From CAZQVA01 sp964596685 (GTDB lineage: Bacteria; Chlamydiota; Chlamydiia; Chlamydiales; VFKH01), in assembly GCA_964596685.1 (NCBI GenBank), contig CAZQVA010000014.1, positions 1-55,921 of the forward strand: DNA of 55,921 nt, in the 5' to 3' direction. Position 1 is the stretch's first letter. Every line of letters begins with the position of its first letter. Both the position numbers and the translations under genes were made by a program. Shown here piece after piece: positions 1 to 9,054 of the stretch. The notes below the pieces were generated by a model. The model made no database searches. It saw nothing but the letters and a program-made list of their open reading frames with translations, and was not told the DNA's origin.

Positions 1-1158
1 CATTACCTGAAAAATCGTTGGCGCGCCTTAAAACCAGGGGGGTGTGAGCATGTACCATTTTTGGAGTACTGCGAGGAAAACAAAGATTTCGCTTCTCTTA
101 AAGAAGCCCTGAGTGAAGTCATATCCAATACCGAGCTGCGTCCCCGATTGACCAAGTTAGGAGTGCCTGCGGCGATATTCAAAAGCAACGAAGAGTTAGT
201 CACAACCTTTACTCAGACAAGCGCTCCACTGATTGATAAATTGTGCAAGCAACCCCCTGAAACACCAACAAAAGAAGAACAAGACGCATTCAATCAGGCA
301 AAGGAAGACCTGCTAAAATTCCCTGCGATTTTTAGAGAATCACAACTATGGGAAAACAGTGATTTGGCCTATGTCACCCAACCACTCATCAATGATATGC
401 AAATTCCTGCATTTGACAATCCCATGTATAATGCCATAGTTCTTGCAGGCATCATGACAGAGGGTGAAGTGCAACAATTCTTAACTGATCAAGCTGCATT
501 AGGTCAAGCAATTGATAAGGGAGTGATAGGTGATAAGGAACTTGCATTATTTGATAAGCTCGCAGCACAGGGAGATAATCTCCAGAAAAAGTCTATGCAA
601 TTTGCGTCAATAAGTCCTGATTTGCGCTCCTCCTATAATACTTTGGCTCTTTCGCTTTCTTCACTGCCTTCTAGTAACACATTATGTGTCAACATTTTGC
701 AAGATTTCATAGAGAAGGGAAGAGTCGGCATTATTAATGCCTTACAACGCGGCACAGAGTGGTACATTCCTAATGCAGATTTTACACAATTTACTAAATA
801 TACAGCGCGCGCTATCAGTAATCTGGATTCCCTAGAAGGTCCTTATCTGCCCTTTTCCGAGGCGAACAATGTGCCATTAGGGAACAAAGCTGATGAAATT
901 AATGATGCAGAAGCTTTTCGAGTGGACATCTCTGCAACAACAAAGGATAGCACTAAGGAAATTCCACGCGATCAAGCAGTCACTCACAGCTATCAATTGA
1001 ATAAAGAGACGTATCGGACTGATCTTGGTGGAAGTACTGACTTTGGCAAGAAGACAGAAGCTCTTAACAAGCAAATCAGAGAGGAGAACCTCAACTTCTT
1101 CTTAGATCTCTATCAGGATGCAAAAAAAAGAACGCCGCCGGTCAATAGAGGTCTTTAA
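1..1158 (+). CDS. Unknown protein, 5' end outside window
   Basis: The frame is open from base 1 (first codon CAT) to TAA at 1156-1158, giving 385 visible residues, so the start probably lies before the window; an in-frame TTG at 61 is the only nearby alternative and has no convincing ribosome-binding site. The product is hydrophilic, Lys/Glu/Gln/Asn-rich and looks mostly helical, with no membrane segment and no motif I recognise. A chlamydial lineage-specific protein, possibly a secreted effector, is a guess from composition only. Its stop codon is part of the 9-bp direct repeat that flanks the mobile element just downstream, so the element landed exactly at the gene's end without changing the protein. 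Confidence 0.65.
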   Translation, partial: HYLKNRWRALKPGGCEHVPFLEYCEENKDFASLKEALSEVISNTELRPRLTKLGVPAAIFKSNEELVTTFTQTSAPLIDKLCKQPPETPTKEEQDAFNQAKEDLLKFPAIFRESQLWENSDLAYVTQPLINDMQIPAFDNPMYNAIVLAGIMTEGEVQQFLTDQAALGQAIDKGVIGDKELALFDKLAAQGDNLQKKSMQFASISPDLRSSYNTLALSLSSLPSSNTLCVNILQDFIEKGRVGIINALQRGTEWYIPNADFTQFTKYTARAISNLDSLEGPYLPFSEANNVPLGNKADEINDAEAFRVDISATTKDSTKEIPRDQAVTHSYQLNKETYRTDLGGSTDFGKKTEALNKQIREENLNFFLDLYQDAKKRTPPVNRGL

Positions 1159-1163
1159 CTCAC

Positions 1164-1467
1164 GGGCGTAATTCAAAGTGTTAGTTAGCTATTCAGAGCT
1201 AAAATGGGAACTCTTCTCAGGATGCAGTAGGTAACCAGTGCCAAAAAATCCTTATTTCCCCCTCTGTGCGCTCTGTGGACTCTGTGGTAAATATTTTTAT
1301 TTAAAACTTGTGTTGATTTTTTTTAACCACAGAGCCCACAGAGCGCACAGAGGGTGTATAAGCTGTTACACGTTATTCTGAATGAGAATTAATGGGGGCT
1401 GGAGTGGGTATTAGAAGAATGTAAGTCCCTAGTTTTTTCATCCTTCCTAACACTTTGAATTACACCC
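1164..1467. mobile_element. MITE-like element, copy 1
   Basis: A 304-bp non-coding element. Its ends are 21-bp terminal inverted repeats (1164-1184 and 1447-1467; outermost bases gggygtaattcaaagtg) that match at 20 of 21 positions. It is flanked by a perfect 9-bp direct repeat, ttaactcac, at 1155-1163 and 1468-1476, the signature of a target-site duplication. Inside is a large hairpin: arms 1260-1288 and 1326-1354 pair over 29 bp with one mismatch and are built from ctctgtgg-type units. No transposase is encoded, so it would need one supplied in trans; a 9-bp duplication is seen with IS4- and IS1-type transposases among others. A second, inverted copy is at 21515-21810. Confidence 0.85.
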
Positions 1468-1471
1468 TTAA

Positions 1472-1515
1472 CTCACCTTAAACTGGACTTTGGATACAAA
1501 GCCCAGTAAGGTGAG
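1472..1515. terminator. Long hairpin between convergent genes
   Basis: Outer arms CTCACCTT (1472-1479) and AAGGTGAG (1508-1515) and inner arms ACTGGACTTTG (1482-1492) and CAAAGCCCAGT (1497-1507) pair with one mismatch, one 2-nt bulge and a GATA loop. It lies between two converging genes and so may end transcription from both sides, but neither side has a strong T-run. Before the mobile element inserted, this hairpin would have followed the first gene's stop codon directly. Confidence 0.5.
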
Positions 1516-1532
1516 CTCTTAATTAAAAATGG

Positions 1533-2477
1533 CTACTTCTTTTTGGCGGACGTCTTTTTTGCGGGGCGTGGTGCTTCTTCTTCGTCTTCATCATCGTCGT
1601 CGCCATCATCTGACCAATCGATTTTGGGAATGGAGGCTTTTACGGGAGGTTTAGGAAGCTCTTTGGGACGCAAAGCCGCTGTTTCCTCTTCATCGTCATA
1701 TTTTGAGGCAAAGCTGATCGAAGAGAAAGCCGTAATTGGCGGGGTGTAGAGAAAGGGGCGCGCAGCAAGAGCAACAGTCGTGTAAAAATCGACTGAAAGT
1801 TGATGCTCTACTTCTACTTTGACACTTTGTTTTGGCGGACGACCACGTTTAGGACGCGGATTGAGCGCCTCTACAGAATAATAATTCTTCGCCTTCGCTT
1901 GCAATTCATCGCGCAATTGAGCAACATCTTTCTTCACTTCTTTATCGAATAAGTGCTCTTTTAATTTGTCGACATCGCCTTTGGGCATCTCTAAATCTTC
2001 TTCGAAAACAAAAGAGAGCTTTTGTGTGCGTAACCAATCGATTAAGCGGATGCGAGAACGCTCTTGGTAATACTGTTGCCATTTTTCCATCTCTGGTAAA
2101 TGGTCATGCAGAAATTCCAAGAAATTTTCTTTGGGGTCTTTTGACTGAATGATATCAAGAAGCTTTTCTTTAGTGTCAATGTCGTAAACTTTTTCATTAA
2201 CAAAGCCCTCCATCATCTTTTTCGTCTCATAAAATGTGGGCTTTGGCAATGCCACATAGCGATCGCGATTAGCTGCCAATTCACTTGCAAGGCCATCGAG
2301 TTCCGCTTGGCTTTTATTGAGATCGACATAAAGGATAAACCCTTCGATCCGATCGAGATAAAAGTCGCGCTCTTCATCAGATTTACCGAAGGCATCCATC
2401 AAGCGGTAACAACGCAGAATTAAAGGGCTTTGCGCCTGCTGCACTTCAGTTTCAATCGCTTTTTTCTTTTTTATCAT
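1533..2477 (-). CDS. UPF0158 family protein with basic and acidic tail
   Basis: 314 residues. The first 215 or so match my memory of the chlamydial UPF0158 family (C. trachomatis CT429), whose function is unknown; the body is helical and charged. Around residues 208-217 is RPKRGRPPKQ, which resembles an AT-hook (core RGRP). The C terminus has a very acidic run (DDGDDDDEDEEE) and ends in a Lys/Ala tail, a layout typical of proteins that touch nucleic acids. Its ATG overlaps the dapF stop by 4 bp (ATGA), so the two are probably translationally coupled, as the adjacency in Chlamydia also suggests. DNA binding is my inference from the tail, not a known activity. Confidence 0.75.
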   Translation of the reverse strand: MIKKKKAIETEVQQAQSPLILRCYRLMDAFGKSDEERDFYLDRIEGFILYVDLNKSQAELDGLASELAANRDRYVALPKPTFYETKKMMEGFVNEKVYDIDTKEKLLDIIQSKDPKENFLEFLHDHLPEMEKWQQYYQERSRIRLIDWLRTQKLSFVFEEDLEMPKGDVDKLKEHLFDKEVKKDVAQLRDELQAKAKNYYSVEALNPRPKRGRPPKQSVKVEVEHQLSVDFYTTVALAARPFLYTPPITAFSSISFASKYDDEEETAALRPKELPKPPVKASIPKIDWSDDGDDDDEDEEEAPRPAKKTSAKKK

Positions 2478-3229
2478 ACTAATATCCCTTCACAAATCTT
2501 TCTAGCGGGCCCTATAAGAGATGTACCCTGAGGCGTCATCGTTACCGTCAGTACGGCCTCTGAAAGCACCGTCACCTTTACCGTTGACACTCCATGAAGC
2601 CATTGACTTAAAAAAGCCGCTGCAACTGCCCCTGTCCCGCATGCCAGTGTCTCACCCTCTACGCCACGTTCATAAGTACGCACCCACACATTAGCGTCTT
2701 CATCGATAAAGCATAAGTTTGCATTTGCACCGGCGGGAGCGAATCGTGGATCATTGCGCAACCAGCACCCTGAGCTATTCCAGTCAGTTTTTCGCCATTC
2801 ATCCCAAGAATCCACACATAATAACACATGTGGCACTCCTGTATCGATGAAAAAAAGATGATCGCTTAGTTTTTGAAGAGAAGTTTGTTGTGGAGGAAAA
2901 TGAATTAAAACCAGCTCATCCACCATCCAGCATGAGTATCTCTGCCCTGATGCTGCCTGTAAGACAATTTCTTCCTTTTTCTGTAAAGAAGCCATATGAT
3001 GGGCGAGACATCGCGCTCCATTACCGCACATCGCCGCCTCAGAACCGTCGGCATTATAAATTCTAAAGGCGACAGTATCATCGGGCTGCGGCATAAAAGT
3101 CATGATTCCATCAGCGCCTACCCCTTCGTTGCGATGGCACCACCGAATTACCTGCTCTTGATCCAGTTGCGATGCTTGCAGAATCAGAAAATCATTACCA
3201 GCACCACTATACTTTACAAAATGCGTCAT
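2474..3229 (-). CDS. dapF: Diaminopimelate epimerase DapF
   Basis: 251 residues, cytosolic. It would interconvert LL- and meso-diaminopimelate for lysine and peptidoglycan precursor synthesis. Both catalytic cysteines are visible: Cys68 in MCGNGARC and Cys197 in LACGTGAVAAA; the N-terminal GAGNDF substrate loop is at 9-14. The frame extends 20 codons upstream, but homology begins at MTHFVKYSGAGND, so I set the start at 3229, 8 bp after the MFS transporter stop. In Chlamydia, dapF lies between UPF0158 and clpP; here two extra genes separate it from clpP. In some chlamydiae the enzyme has been reported to be bifunctional (DapF/MurI-like), which cannot be judged from sequence alone. Confidence 0.93.
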   Translation of the reverse strand: MTHFVKYSGAGNDFLILQASQLDQEQVIRWCHRNEGVGADGIMTFMPQPDDTVAFRIYNADGSEAAMCGNGARCLAHHMASLQKKEEIVLQAASGQRYSCWMVDELVLIHFPPQQTSLQKLSDHLFFIDTGVPHVLLCVDSWDEWRKTDWNSSGCWLRNDPRFAPAGANANLCFIDEDANVWVRTYERGVEGETLACGTGAVAAAFLSQWLHGVSTVKVTVLSEAVLTVTMTPQGTSLIGPARKICEGILV

Positions 3230-3237
3230 ACCTTGCT

Positions 3238-4746
3238 CTATTTTTCCTGTTTTGAAATAACCGTTCTTGTCACAAAATAGGTCAAACATAAGATGCCAAT
3301 AGAAAGGATAGTCAAGGCCAGATAAGCTCCTTTAGTCCCTGCAATAAAGGCCTGATGAAAGATCTCAGGGTTAAAAAATGACAGTAATTGCCCACTTGTA
3401 TCGGGATTTGCTACCGCCCGTTCAATCTCTGCCACTTGTTCTGAAGAAAGAGTTTGATGTGTAGCTTGGAAAAAGTTCAACAAATGACTTTTTTCAATCG
3501 TTTTAAAGATCAATACCGTCACAGCTAACATGACTGCTCCACCTACATCAAACAACATGTAGATGATTCCTGTTGCCATCCCAATCTTTTCTTTTGTTAC
3601 TGATTCATTAGCAGCAACTGCAGAAACTATATTTCCAATCGCCCATGCGGCTCCAGCAACCGCTAAAGGCAAAATCAGGTACCAAGGAGAAAAAGAGGCG
3701 TCACTGACAAGCCAACTAAAAAAGGCTGTCAGTAATGCAGCAATAAGACCGATAAACAAAGTATTAAGTGTGCCAAAACGTTGTACTAGCTTTCCAACAA
3801 AGCTAGAAACAATCGTAAAAACGAGGGTCATCGTAAAGAGCACTATACCTATCACAAGTGGCGATAAGTGCGATATGGTATGCAAATAAAGAGGCATAAA
3901 AAACAAGAGTACTGCGCTAACAATCCCACTCATCATACATCCCATGGCGCCGGCAAAATATAGAGGGATTTTAAATAATCTAAGGTCAATCAAAGGGGCT
4001 GTAACCTTTAATTCAATGCGCCAAAATGCGATGAGAGCAAGGACACCAACGAGAAGACTTCCTAGGGTGATGGGAGCTTGCCATCCTTCTCCTGCACCCT
4101 GTACGATTCCAAAGACGATACCCCCTATGCCTAGCGCATAGGAAATAAGTCCCGCCCAATCAATCTTTATATTACGTTGACGAGATGTTTCAGGTAATAT
4201 AGGAGCAAGGATAAGCATACCTATGAGGTAAATCGGAATATTTACAAAAAAAATCGCGCGCCAACTTAAATAGGTTGTCAATAAGGCTCCCAAAACAGGC
4301 CCTATCGCTAGTCCTGCTCCACCAATAGCACCATAGAGGCCCAAAGCCTTGGCTGAATCTTTTGCTGAAAAGACATGAACAAGGAGCGCAGCCGCTCCCG
4401 GATAGATGATGGAAGCGCCTAAGGCTTGAAAAAAGCGCGCTGCGATTAATATTCCCGGAGTTGTTGCCACACTTGCCGCTAAAGAGGCTAAAGCAAAGAG
4501 GGTGCATCCAAGATAATAGATCCGCCTGTGGCCAAAAATATCTCCTAACTTGCCAGCAACGACCATGAAAATGGCAAGCACAAGAAAATAGATATTCATC
4601 ACCCACTGCAATTCTATAATACTGGCATGAAGTACCCTTTGAATCACTGGGAGTGCTGTATTGACAATGGTAAAATCTAAAAAGGCCATTAAAGCCAAAA
4701 GGCAAATTCCACTAAAGGCGCGCCAAGGATTACTATTTGCTTGCAT
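3238..4746 (-). CDS. MFS exporter, DHA2 (EmrB/QacA) type
   Basis: 502 residues with about 14 hydrophobic segments, fitting the 14-TMS drug:proton antiporter DHA2 subfamily in the inner membrane. Family motifs are visible: LDFTIVNTALP in helix 1 (23-33) and motif A, GKLGDIFGHRR, at 65-75; a Gly/Ala-rich motif C-like stretch occurs near 155-175. It likely exports a small hydrophobic compound or drug using the proton gradient; the substrate is unknown. It sits in a minus-strand run with only 8 bp to dapF. As I recall, this gene is absent between dapF and clpP in Chlamydia, so it is an insertion or a loss elsewhere. Confidence 0.88.
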   Translation of the reverse strand: MQANSNPWRAFSGICLLALMAFLDFTIVNTALPVIQRVLHASIIELQWVMNIYFLVLAIFMVVAGKLGDIFGHRRIYYLGCTLFALASLAASVATTPGILIAARFFQALGASIIYPGAAALLVHVFSAKDSAKALGLYGAIGGAGLAIGPVLGALLTTYLSWRAIFFVNIPIYLIGMLILAPILPETSRQRNIKIDWAGLISYALGIGGIVFGIVQGAGEGWQAPITLGSLLVGVLALIAFWRIELKVTAPLIDLRLFKIPLYFAGAMGCMMSGIVSAVLLFFMPLYLHTISHLSPLVIGIVLFTMTLVFTIVSSFVGKLVQRFGTLNTLFIGLIAALLTAFFSWLVSDASFSPWYLILPLAVAGAAWAIGNIVSAVAANESVTKEKIGMATGIIYMLFDVGGAVMLAVTVLIFKTIEKSHLLNFFQATHQTLSSEQVAEIERAVANPDTSGQLLSFFNPEIFHQAFIAGTKGAYLALTILSIGILCLTYFVTRTVISKQEK

Positions 4747-4763
4747 GTGCTCTCAAAGTTTTT

Positions 4764-7700
4764 TTACGTATTAACATTGATATAATCTGTACAGTGCATC
4801 TTTTGCAACAAACTCCATACAAGGGAAAGTGGCAACATAGCAAAAGGCTCGCCAGAATTGGGTAAAATATGAGCACAGAATGCTTCAAAGAGCAGCTCTA
4901 AAAACTCTCTTCTGACACCTCTGTCAAACTTTTCTCTGCCTAACACCTCCCAAATTATTGAAGCAACCAGCTGCTCCTCTACCGGCTGTCCCCTTAAAAT
5001 GGCTTGTGCTCCTAAAAATTGCTCCGTATCGAGTCCATACACCTCAACAAAGAGATATCTTTCAGCTTCATTGCATAATGTTTGCACCCAGCCATTGGGA
5101 GCGCGATAGTGACCCTCAAAAATTCTTTTTATAGAATGTCTAAGTTGCTCGTAGATCAAACCGCCCCCCGCTGCTCTGTGCCAGTCATCTGCCATATGTG
5201 CAGCTATTTCGCACAGCAAAGTGGGTAAAGAGGTTTGTTCGCGATAATCCTGCAGCAAGGGGGCTAATAATTCTTTAGAAATCTCATGATCGACATTAAA
5301 ATTATGGCGGTCTTCTTGCGCCCTTTGCCTCCAATCGTTTGGAAAATAGACAACTGTTACACACGACCTTATTAACGCATTTTTTAAATGAATCCACGAG
5401 GATTCATCTACCTGGAAATGTGAGAGGAAGGATGTGCGATGCTGCTGGGACACTAAATGCCACTTATTGATTAAAAACGTGGAGATGTAACGCAGGATAC
5501 GCTCTTCATAAGTGTTTGACACTTGCGGCAGAGCCAATTCATGCATTTGCTGTAACTCTTCGCTATAACGTGCACCACAATAGGGTGCAAATGAAACACA
5601 TGCTAAAAGAGCATTAACTTGCTCTTCTCGGCTCTGTTTCTGCCAGTGCGCAATTAATTCCAACGCGCGCAATTGATCATATTCACTCAAGACAAATGCA
5701 TAAACCGACTGATTGGTGATACGCGGAATAAATACTTCTCGAAGTACCCGTGTACATTGAGCGCTATTAATCATAATTTTAGTATGTCCATTATCCTCGA
5801 CTTCAATTCCGGGGATATTTTCAAAGAGGTCTTTTGAAACCGATGCAGGAACAGCCCCCTCTTGAATACACTCTTGCCACATGGACAAAACCTGTGAAAA
5901 CTCTCCTCTTGCATTCTCATGCCATTGCAGAGAACTAAGTTGTGAAAAACCACTAAAAATAGAAACATCTACAGCGGAAAGAGCCTCTTTAAGAGCTATT
6001 CCTTGCCAAGTTATAGGTCGACTATTATCAAGGATATGATAGGCCGCTTGTATTTCTTTGCGTTCAACTAGAGCGATAAAGGTCTCTTCTGCAGAGATCC
6101 CTCTTACATAGGCCAACAGCTTGGCATCCAAAAGGCGATGAATCAGGCGCTTAAAATCCAAGCGATCAAGCGATTGACAGGCAAAAGACAAATCCTGTGA
6201 CTGTAGTAATCGACCAAAACAAAGCAATAGGTCAGTTTGTGTGAACTTTTTATCTGCAAGAACCCCCACAACTTCCTTTAAAGAAAGCCTCTTGGCAATA
6301 GTGATAGCAATATCTATTTCTCTTATTTGAAGAGCGGCAAGAAGATCTGCCCTTTGCCATGCAAATGAGTGATTCAAATGCGCAATAGTGCGTCCCTTTA
6401 ATTCTGCTAGCCAAAAGATACGTTCTTTAGGGGCCAATTGTTGCAAAGCCCCCATAACAACCCCAGGAGGCCAACTGTTCAGGTGTCTTTCTAACGGATC
6501 CAACACGCGCTTTTTCCACATCTCACTGAAAAATGCATCTTTCGCCATTAGAGCATATGTAAAGAAAGACCCTCTATCGGACACATCACTATCAGCTTGG
6601 ACCTGCACACTATCATGCACCAAGGAACACAACATTTGTGCAGCCTTACTATAAGTTGAGCGTAACTCACCTGAAAGTTGCGGCCAGAGCATCACTCGCA
6701 ATGCAACTGCATCTGAAATGTTGTCCGTTTTTATTTCTACTTCCTCTAACAGGTGACAAAAACTTTCATGAAGAAAAGACGGCACCATGCAATCTTCAGA
6801 GGCTCCTTGGAGAAGTGCTTTACCAAACCCTCTTGGTAGAGATTCAAAAAGCGCTATCCACTCTTCTTTTGAAGCACCCCGCTGGATGAATGTTTCAAGG
6901 GCCCATACATACTGATGGGGTGATAATGTCCATATAGATTGTTGGGAAAAAAGAGTCTGTACCATGCGCGAGGAAGATGTACCCCCTTCATTGATAATTT
7001 GTCGCCATAAAGCATCCAAATCAATGAGTCGATTTCTCTGTAATGCACTTAATAATGCATCTACTTGCGCTAGCTGCTCCTGTTGCATATATTTGTAAAA
7101 CCAGATGAGGGTTGTGTCTTGCAAGTGGGAGCATGCATAAGATGAATTAAGATGGGATAATATTTTATATAAGAAGTTGAGAAGCAACTCAAAATCCTTT
7201 GAATTAACAGTACATCTCTTTAATTCAACAGAAATAATTTCAAGCAAACCATTTTGGCCTTGATTTCCAACAAAAAGTGATTGAGAACAATAAGGAAGCA
7301 TTTCGCATAATCCAGCAAAGATGCACGGATCCGAAATCAGCAACAACCCTCGACGCATCACTTCAATTTGAATAGGAGCCATTTTTGTCGCAATCGAAGG
7401 GAATTCATGAAAAGTAAAAAGCGGCAAAATGCTTTTCACACTAGCACTCTTGACTAATTGATTAAATAAAAGAATTTGTCCTTTCCATAAGGCGTGAGTC
7501 TTGAGTAGTAACTTGATTAAACTGGAGCAGCAGTTCTGATTAACTAAAAAGAGGCAATCCTCCCATAAAATTTTCAGCAACACCTCTTTTAACTCTTTCC
7601 CTAATGTCTCTATATTTACATGAGGAAGGACAGAATCAAAAAAAGAATGGGCTATGAGGCGAGAGGAACTGAGTAGCTCTAACCCTTTTGGCATATGAAG

Positions 7701-9053
7701 TAGAGTTTTGGGCAATGCTGGTGAAGAAGAAAAACGCGCAAGCAGCTTACAGTAAACAAGTCGCTTTTCTTCTACAGGGTTCAAACAAAAATCCCTGAAC
7801 AAACACTCAAGTGCCTGATCTAATTCTGATGGAGAGTTTTTTAACAGTGAGTAGATAGGTTCCACTCTCCAATCGGCAACCAGTGACAGATCTCTCAGCA
7901 GCATTAATAGATCGATACAGGGAATGCACCGTATCAAAATTTTATACTGCCTTTGCAAATCATCCCTCTGGCATTGTTGATAAAGAGGTATCAAACGCGT
8001 TAGCAAAGCTTCTCTTGCATTAGACTGATCTGAAGAAATCAACATAAAATTTTTTTCTACCAAAATTCGCGCCAAAGAGGTTGGCATCGTAGTGCGACGG
8101 TAAAAGAGCTCATTTAGCCACGCGAATATTTCATCTGTTAATTGAGAAAAAGCATCACTAGCCATCTTAAAAAACGCCTCTACATTAATCTTGGCAAGAG
8201 CATGCTCTCTTGCGTCTTCTAAGTTGAGCGTTTGACTCAATGCAGAAAGATATTCCCTGCACGTATGAATATCCATATTCCCAAAAATGCCCGCTAGATG
8301 ACCCGTGAATGAATCCACCTGTTCAGGAAGAGCAAGAAACCACTGCAACTGCCATTTTATTTGCACAGCAATGGCTCGATGTTTATAAAACAAGAAATGA
8401 AATCGACTATAAATCTGCCGTAGAAGTTGATCAGGGGTATAACAAGAATTCAACTCATCCATAGGAGCTCTAAGTAAAGCCATTCCTAAAGAGGTGAGCC
8501 GATCTACCGATATTTTTTCTACATTATTAGCAATTTGATGCAGGACCCAGCGCCCCTGACGATTTGCTTGAAAGACATTACAAAAGGGCATAGCGGACTC
8601 GAGCAATTCCCATGACTCTGCGTGCGCAAGACGATGCAATAAAGTATTTCCAAATTCATCGCAATAGTCGCGAAAAAGCGCTGGGGCTACTTTCGAGAGA
8701 AGACACTGTAAAATTGAATCAAATGAAACGCTACTCCACCCGGAAAGGTGGGCCTTACGGCAAAGACCCATGGCAACAATCCAAGGATCTTGGCTTCTAA
8801 TTAAAATATTAACATGCTCAACTGTTGAGGCTAAATGAATACATTCTAATGCATGTTTTGTTAAACGATGTTCGGAAATATACGTCAGTCGTTGCGCAAG
8901 GCTTTTTCGAGGAAAAGATTCCAAGGAAAGAGCATGCCATGCCTGGTTCACAATAGCCTCTAAAGACGACGGCTCTCTTAAATGTTGGCAGACAATCCCT
9001 CGTATCTCTGGTAGTGCAGGCCAAAGCGAGGGGCTGTCTACAGAAAAACCCAT
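4764..9053 (-). CDS. Very large helical protein of unknown function
   Basis: 1429 residues from the ATG at 9053, which follows the clpP stop by one base; an upstream in-frame start at 9107 would overlap clpP by 53 bp and is less likely. I recognise no catalytic motif. The protein is Leu-rich throughout, with repeated amphipathic helices and no obvious signal peptide or membrane helix, suggesting an alpha-solenoid (HEAT/ARM-like) scaffold. The N terminus (SPSLWPALPEIRGIVCQHL) faintly recalls an F-box-type start, a class common in amoeba-associated chlamydiae, but I cannot confirm that. It is probably co-transcribed with clpP upstream and the MFS gene downstream. Candidate large host-interaction protein by inference only. 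Confidence 0.8.
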   Translation of the reverse strand: MGFSVDSPSLWPALPEIRGIVCQHLREPSSLEAIVNQAWHALSLESFPRKSLAQRLTYISEHRLTKHALECIHLASTVEHVNILIRSQDPWIVAMGLCRKAHLSGWSSVSFDSILQCLLSKVAPALFRDYCDEFGNTLLHRLAHAESWELLESAMPFCNVFQANRQGRWVLHQIANNVEKISVDRLTSLGMALLRAPMDELNSCYTPDQLLRQIYSRFHFLFYKHRAIAVQIKWQLQWFLALPEQVDSFTGHLAGIFGNMDIHTCREYLSALSQTLNLEDAREHALAKINVEAFFKMASDAFSQLTDEIFAWLNELFYRRTTMPTSLARILVEKNFMLISSDQSNAREALLTRLIPLYQQCQRDDLQRQYKILIRCIPCIDLLMLLRDLSLVADWRVEPIYSLLKNSPSELDQALECLFRDFCLNPVEEKRLVYCKLLARFSSSPALPKTLLHMPKGLELLSSSRLIAHSFFDSVLPHVNIETLGKELKEVLLKILWEDCLFLVNQNCCSSLIKLLLKTHALWKGQILLFNQLVKSASVKSILPLFTFHEFPSIATKMAPIQIEVMRRGLLLISDPCIFAGLCEMLPYCSQSLFVGNQGQNGLLEIISVELKRCTVNSKDFELLLNFLYKILSHLNSSYACSHLQDTTLIWFYKYMQQEQLAQVDALLSALQRNRLIDLDALWRQIINEGGTSSSRMVQTLFSQQSIWTLSPHQYVWALETFIQRGASKEEWIALFESLPRGFGKALLQGASEDCMVPSFLHESFCHLLEEVEIKTDNISDAVALRVMLWPQLSGELRSTYSKAAQMLCSLVHDSVQVQADSDVSDRGSFFTYALMAKDAFFSEMWKKRVLDPLERHLNSWPPGVVMGALQQLAPKERIFWLAELKGRTIAHLNHSFAWQRADLLAALQIREIDIAITIAKRLSLKEVVGVLADKKFTQTDLLLCFGRLLQSQDLSFACQSLDRLDFKRLIHRLLDAKLLAYVRGISAEETFIALVERKEIQAAYHILDNSRPITWQGIALKEALSAVDVSIFSGFSQLSSLQWHENARGEFSQVLSMWQECIQEGAVPASVSKDLFENIPGIEVEDNGHTKIMINSAQCTRVLREVFIPRITNQSVYAFVLSEYDQLRALELIAHWQKQSREEQVNALLACVSFAPYCGARYSEELQQMHELALPQVSNTYEERILRYISTFLINKWHLVSQQHRTSFLSHFQVDESSWIHLKNALIRSCVTVVYFPNDWRQRAQEDRHNFNVDHEISKELLAPLLQDYREQTSLPTLLCEIAAHMADDWHRAAGGGLIYEQLRHSIKRIFEGHYRAPNGWVQTLCNEAERYLFVEVYGLDTEQFLGAQAILRGQPVEEQLVASIIWEVLGREKFDRGVRREFLELLFEAFCAHILPNSGEPFAMLPLSLVWSLLQKMHCTDYINVNT

Positions 9054-9054
9054 A

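Noticed and set aside
1260..1354. Repeated ctctgtgg / ccacagag units as a CRISPR or tandem array
   Set aside because: The units form one hairpin inside the mobile element; there are no regular spacers.
1543..1749. Plus-strand Ser-rich ORF of 68 codons
   Set aside because: It is the antisense shadow of the Asp/Glu-rich tail of the UPF0158 gene; no ribosome-binding site.
3230..3289. 20-codon N-terminal extension of DapF
   Set aside because: It lies within the MFS coding region and is absent from DapF homologs as I know them.
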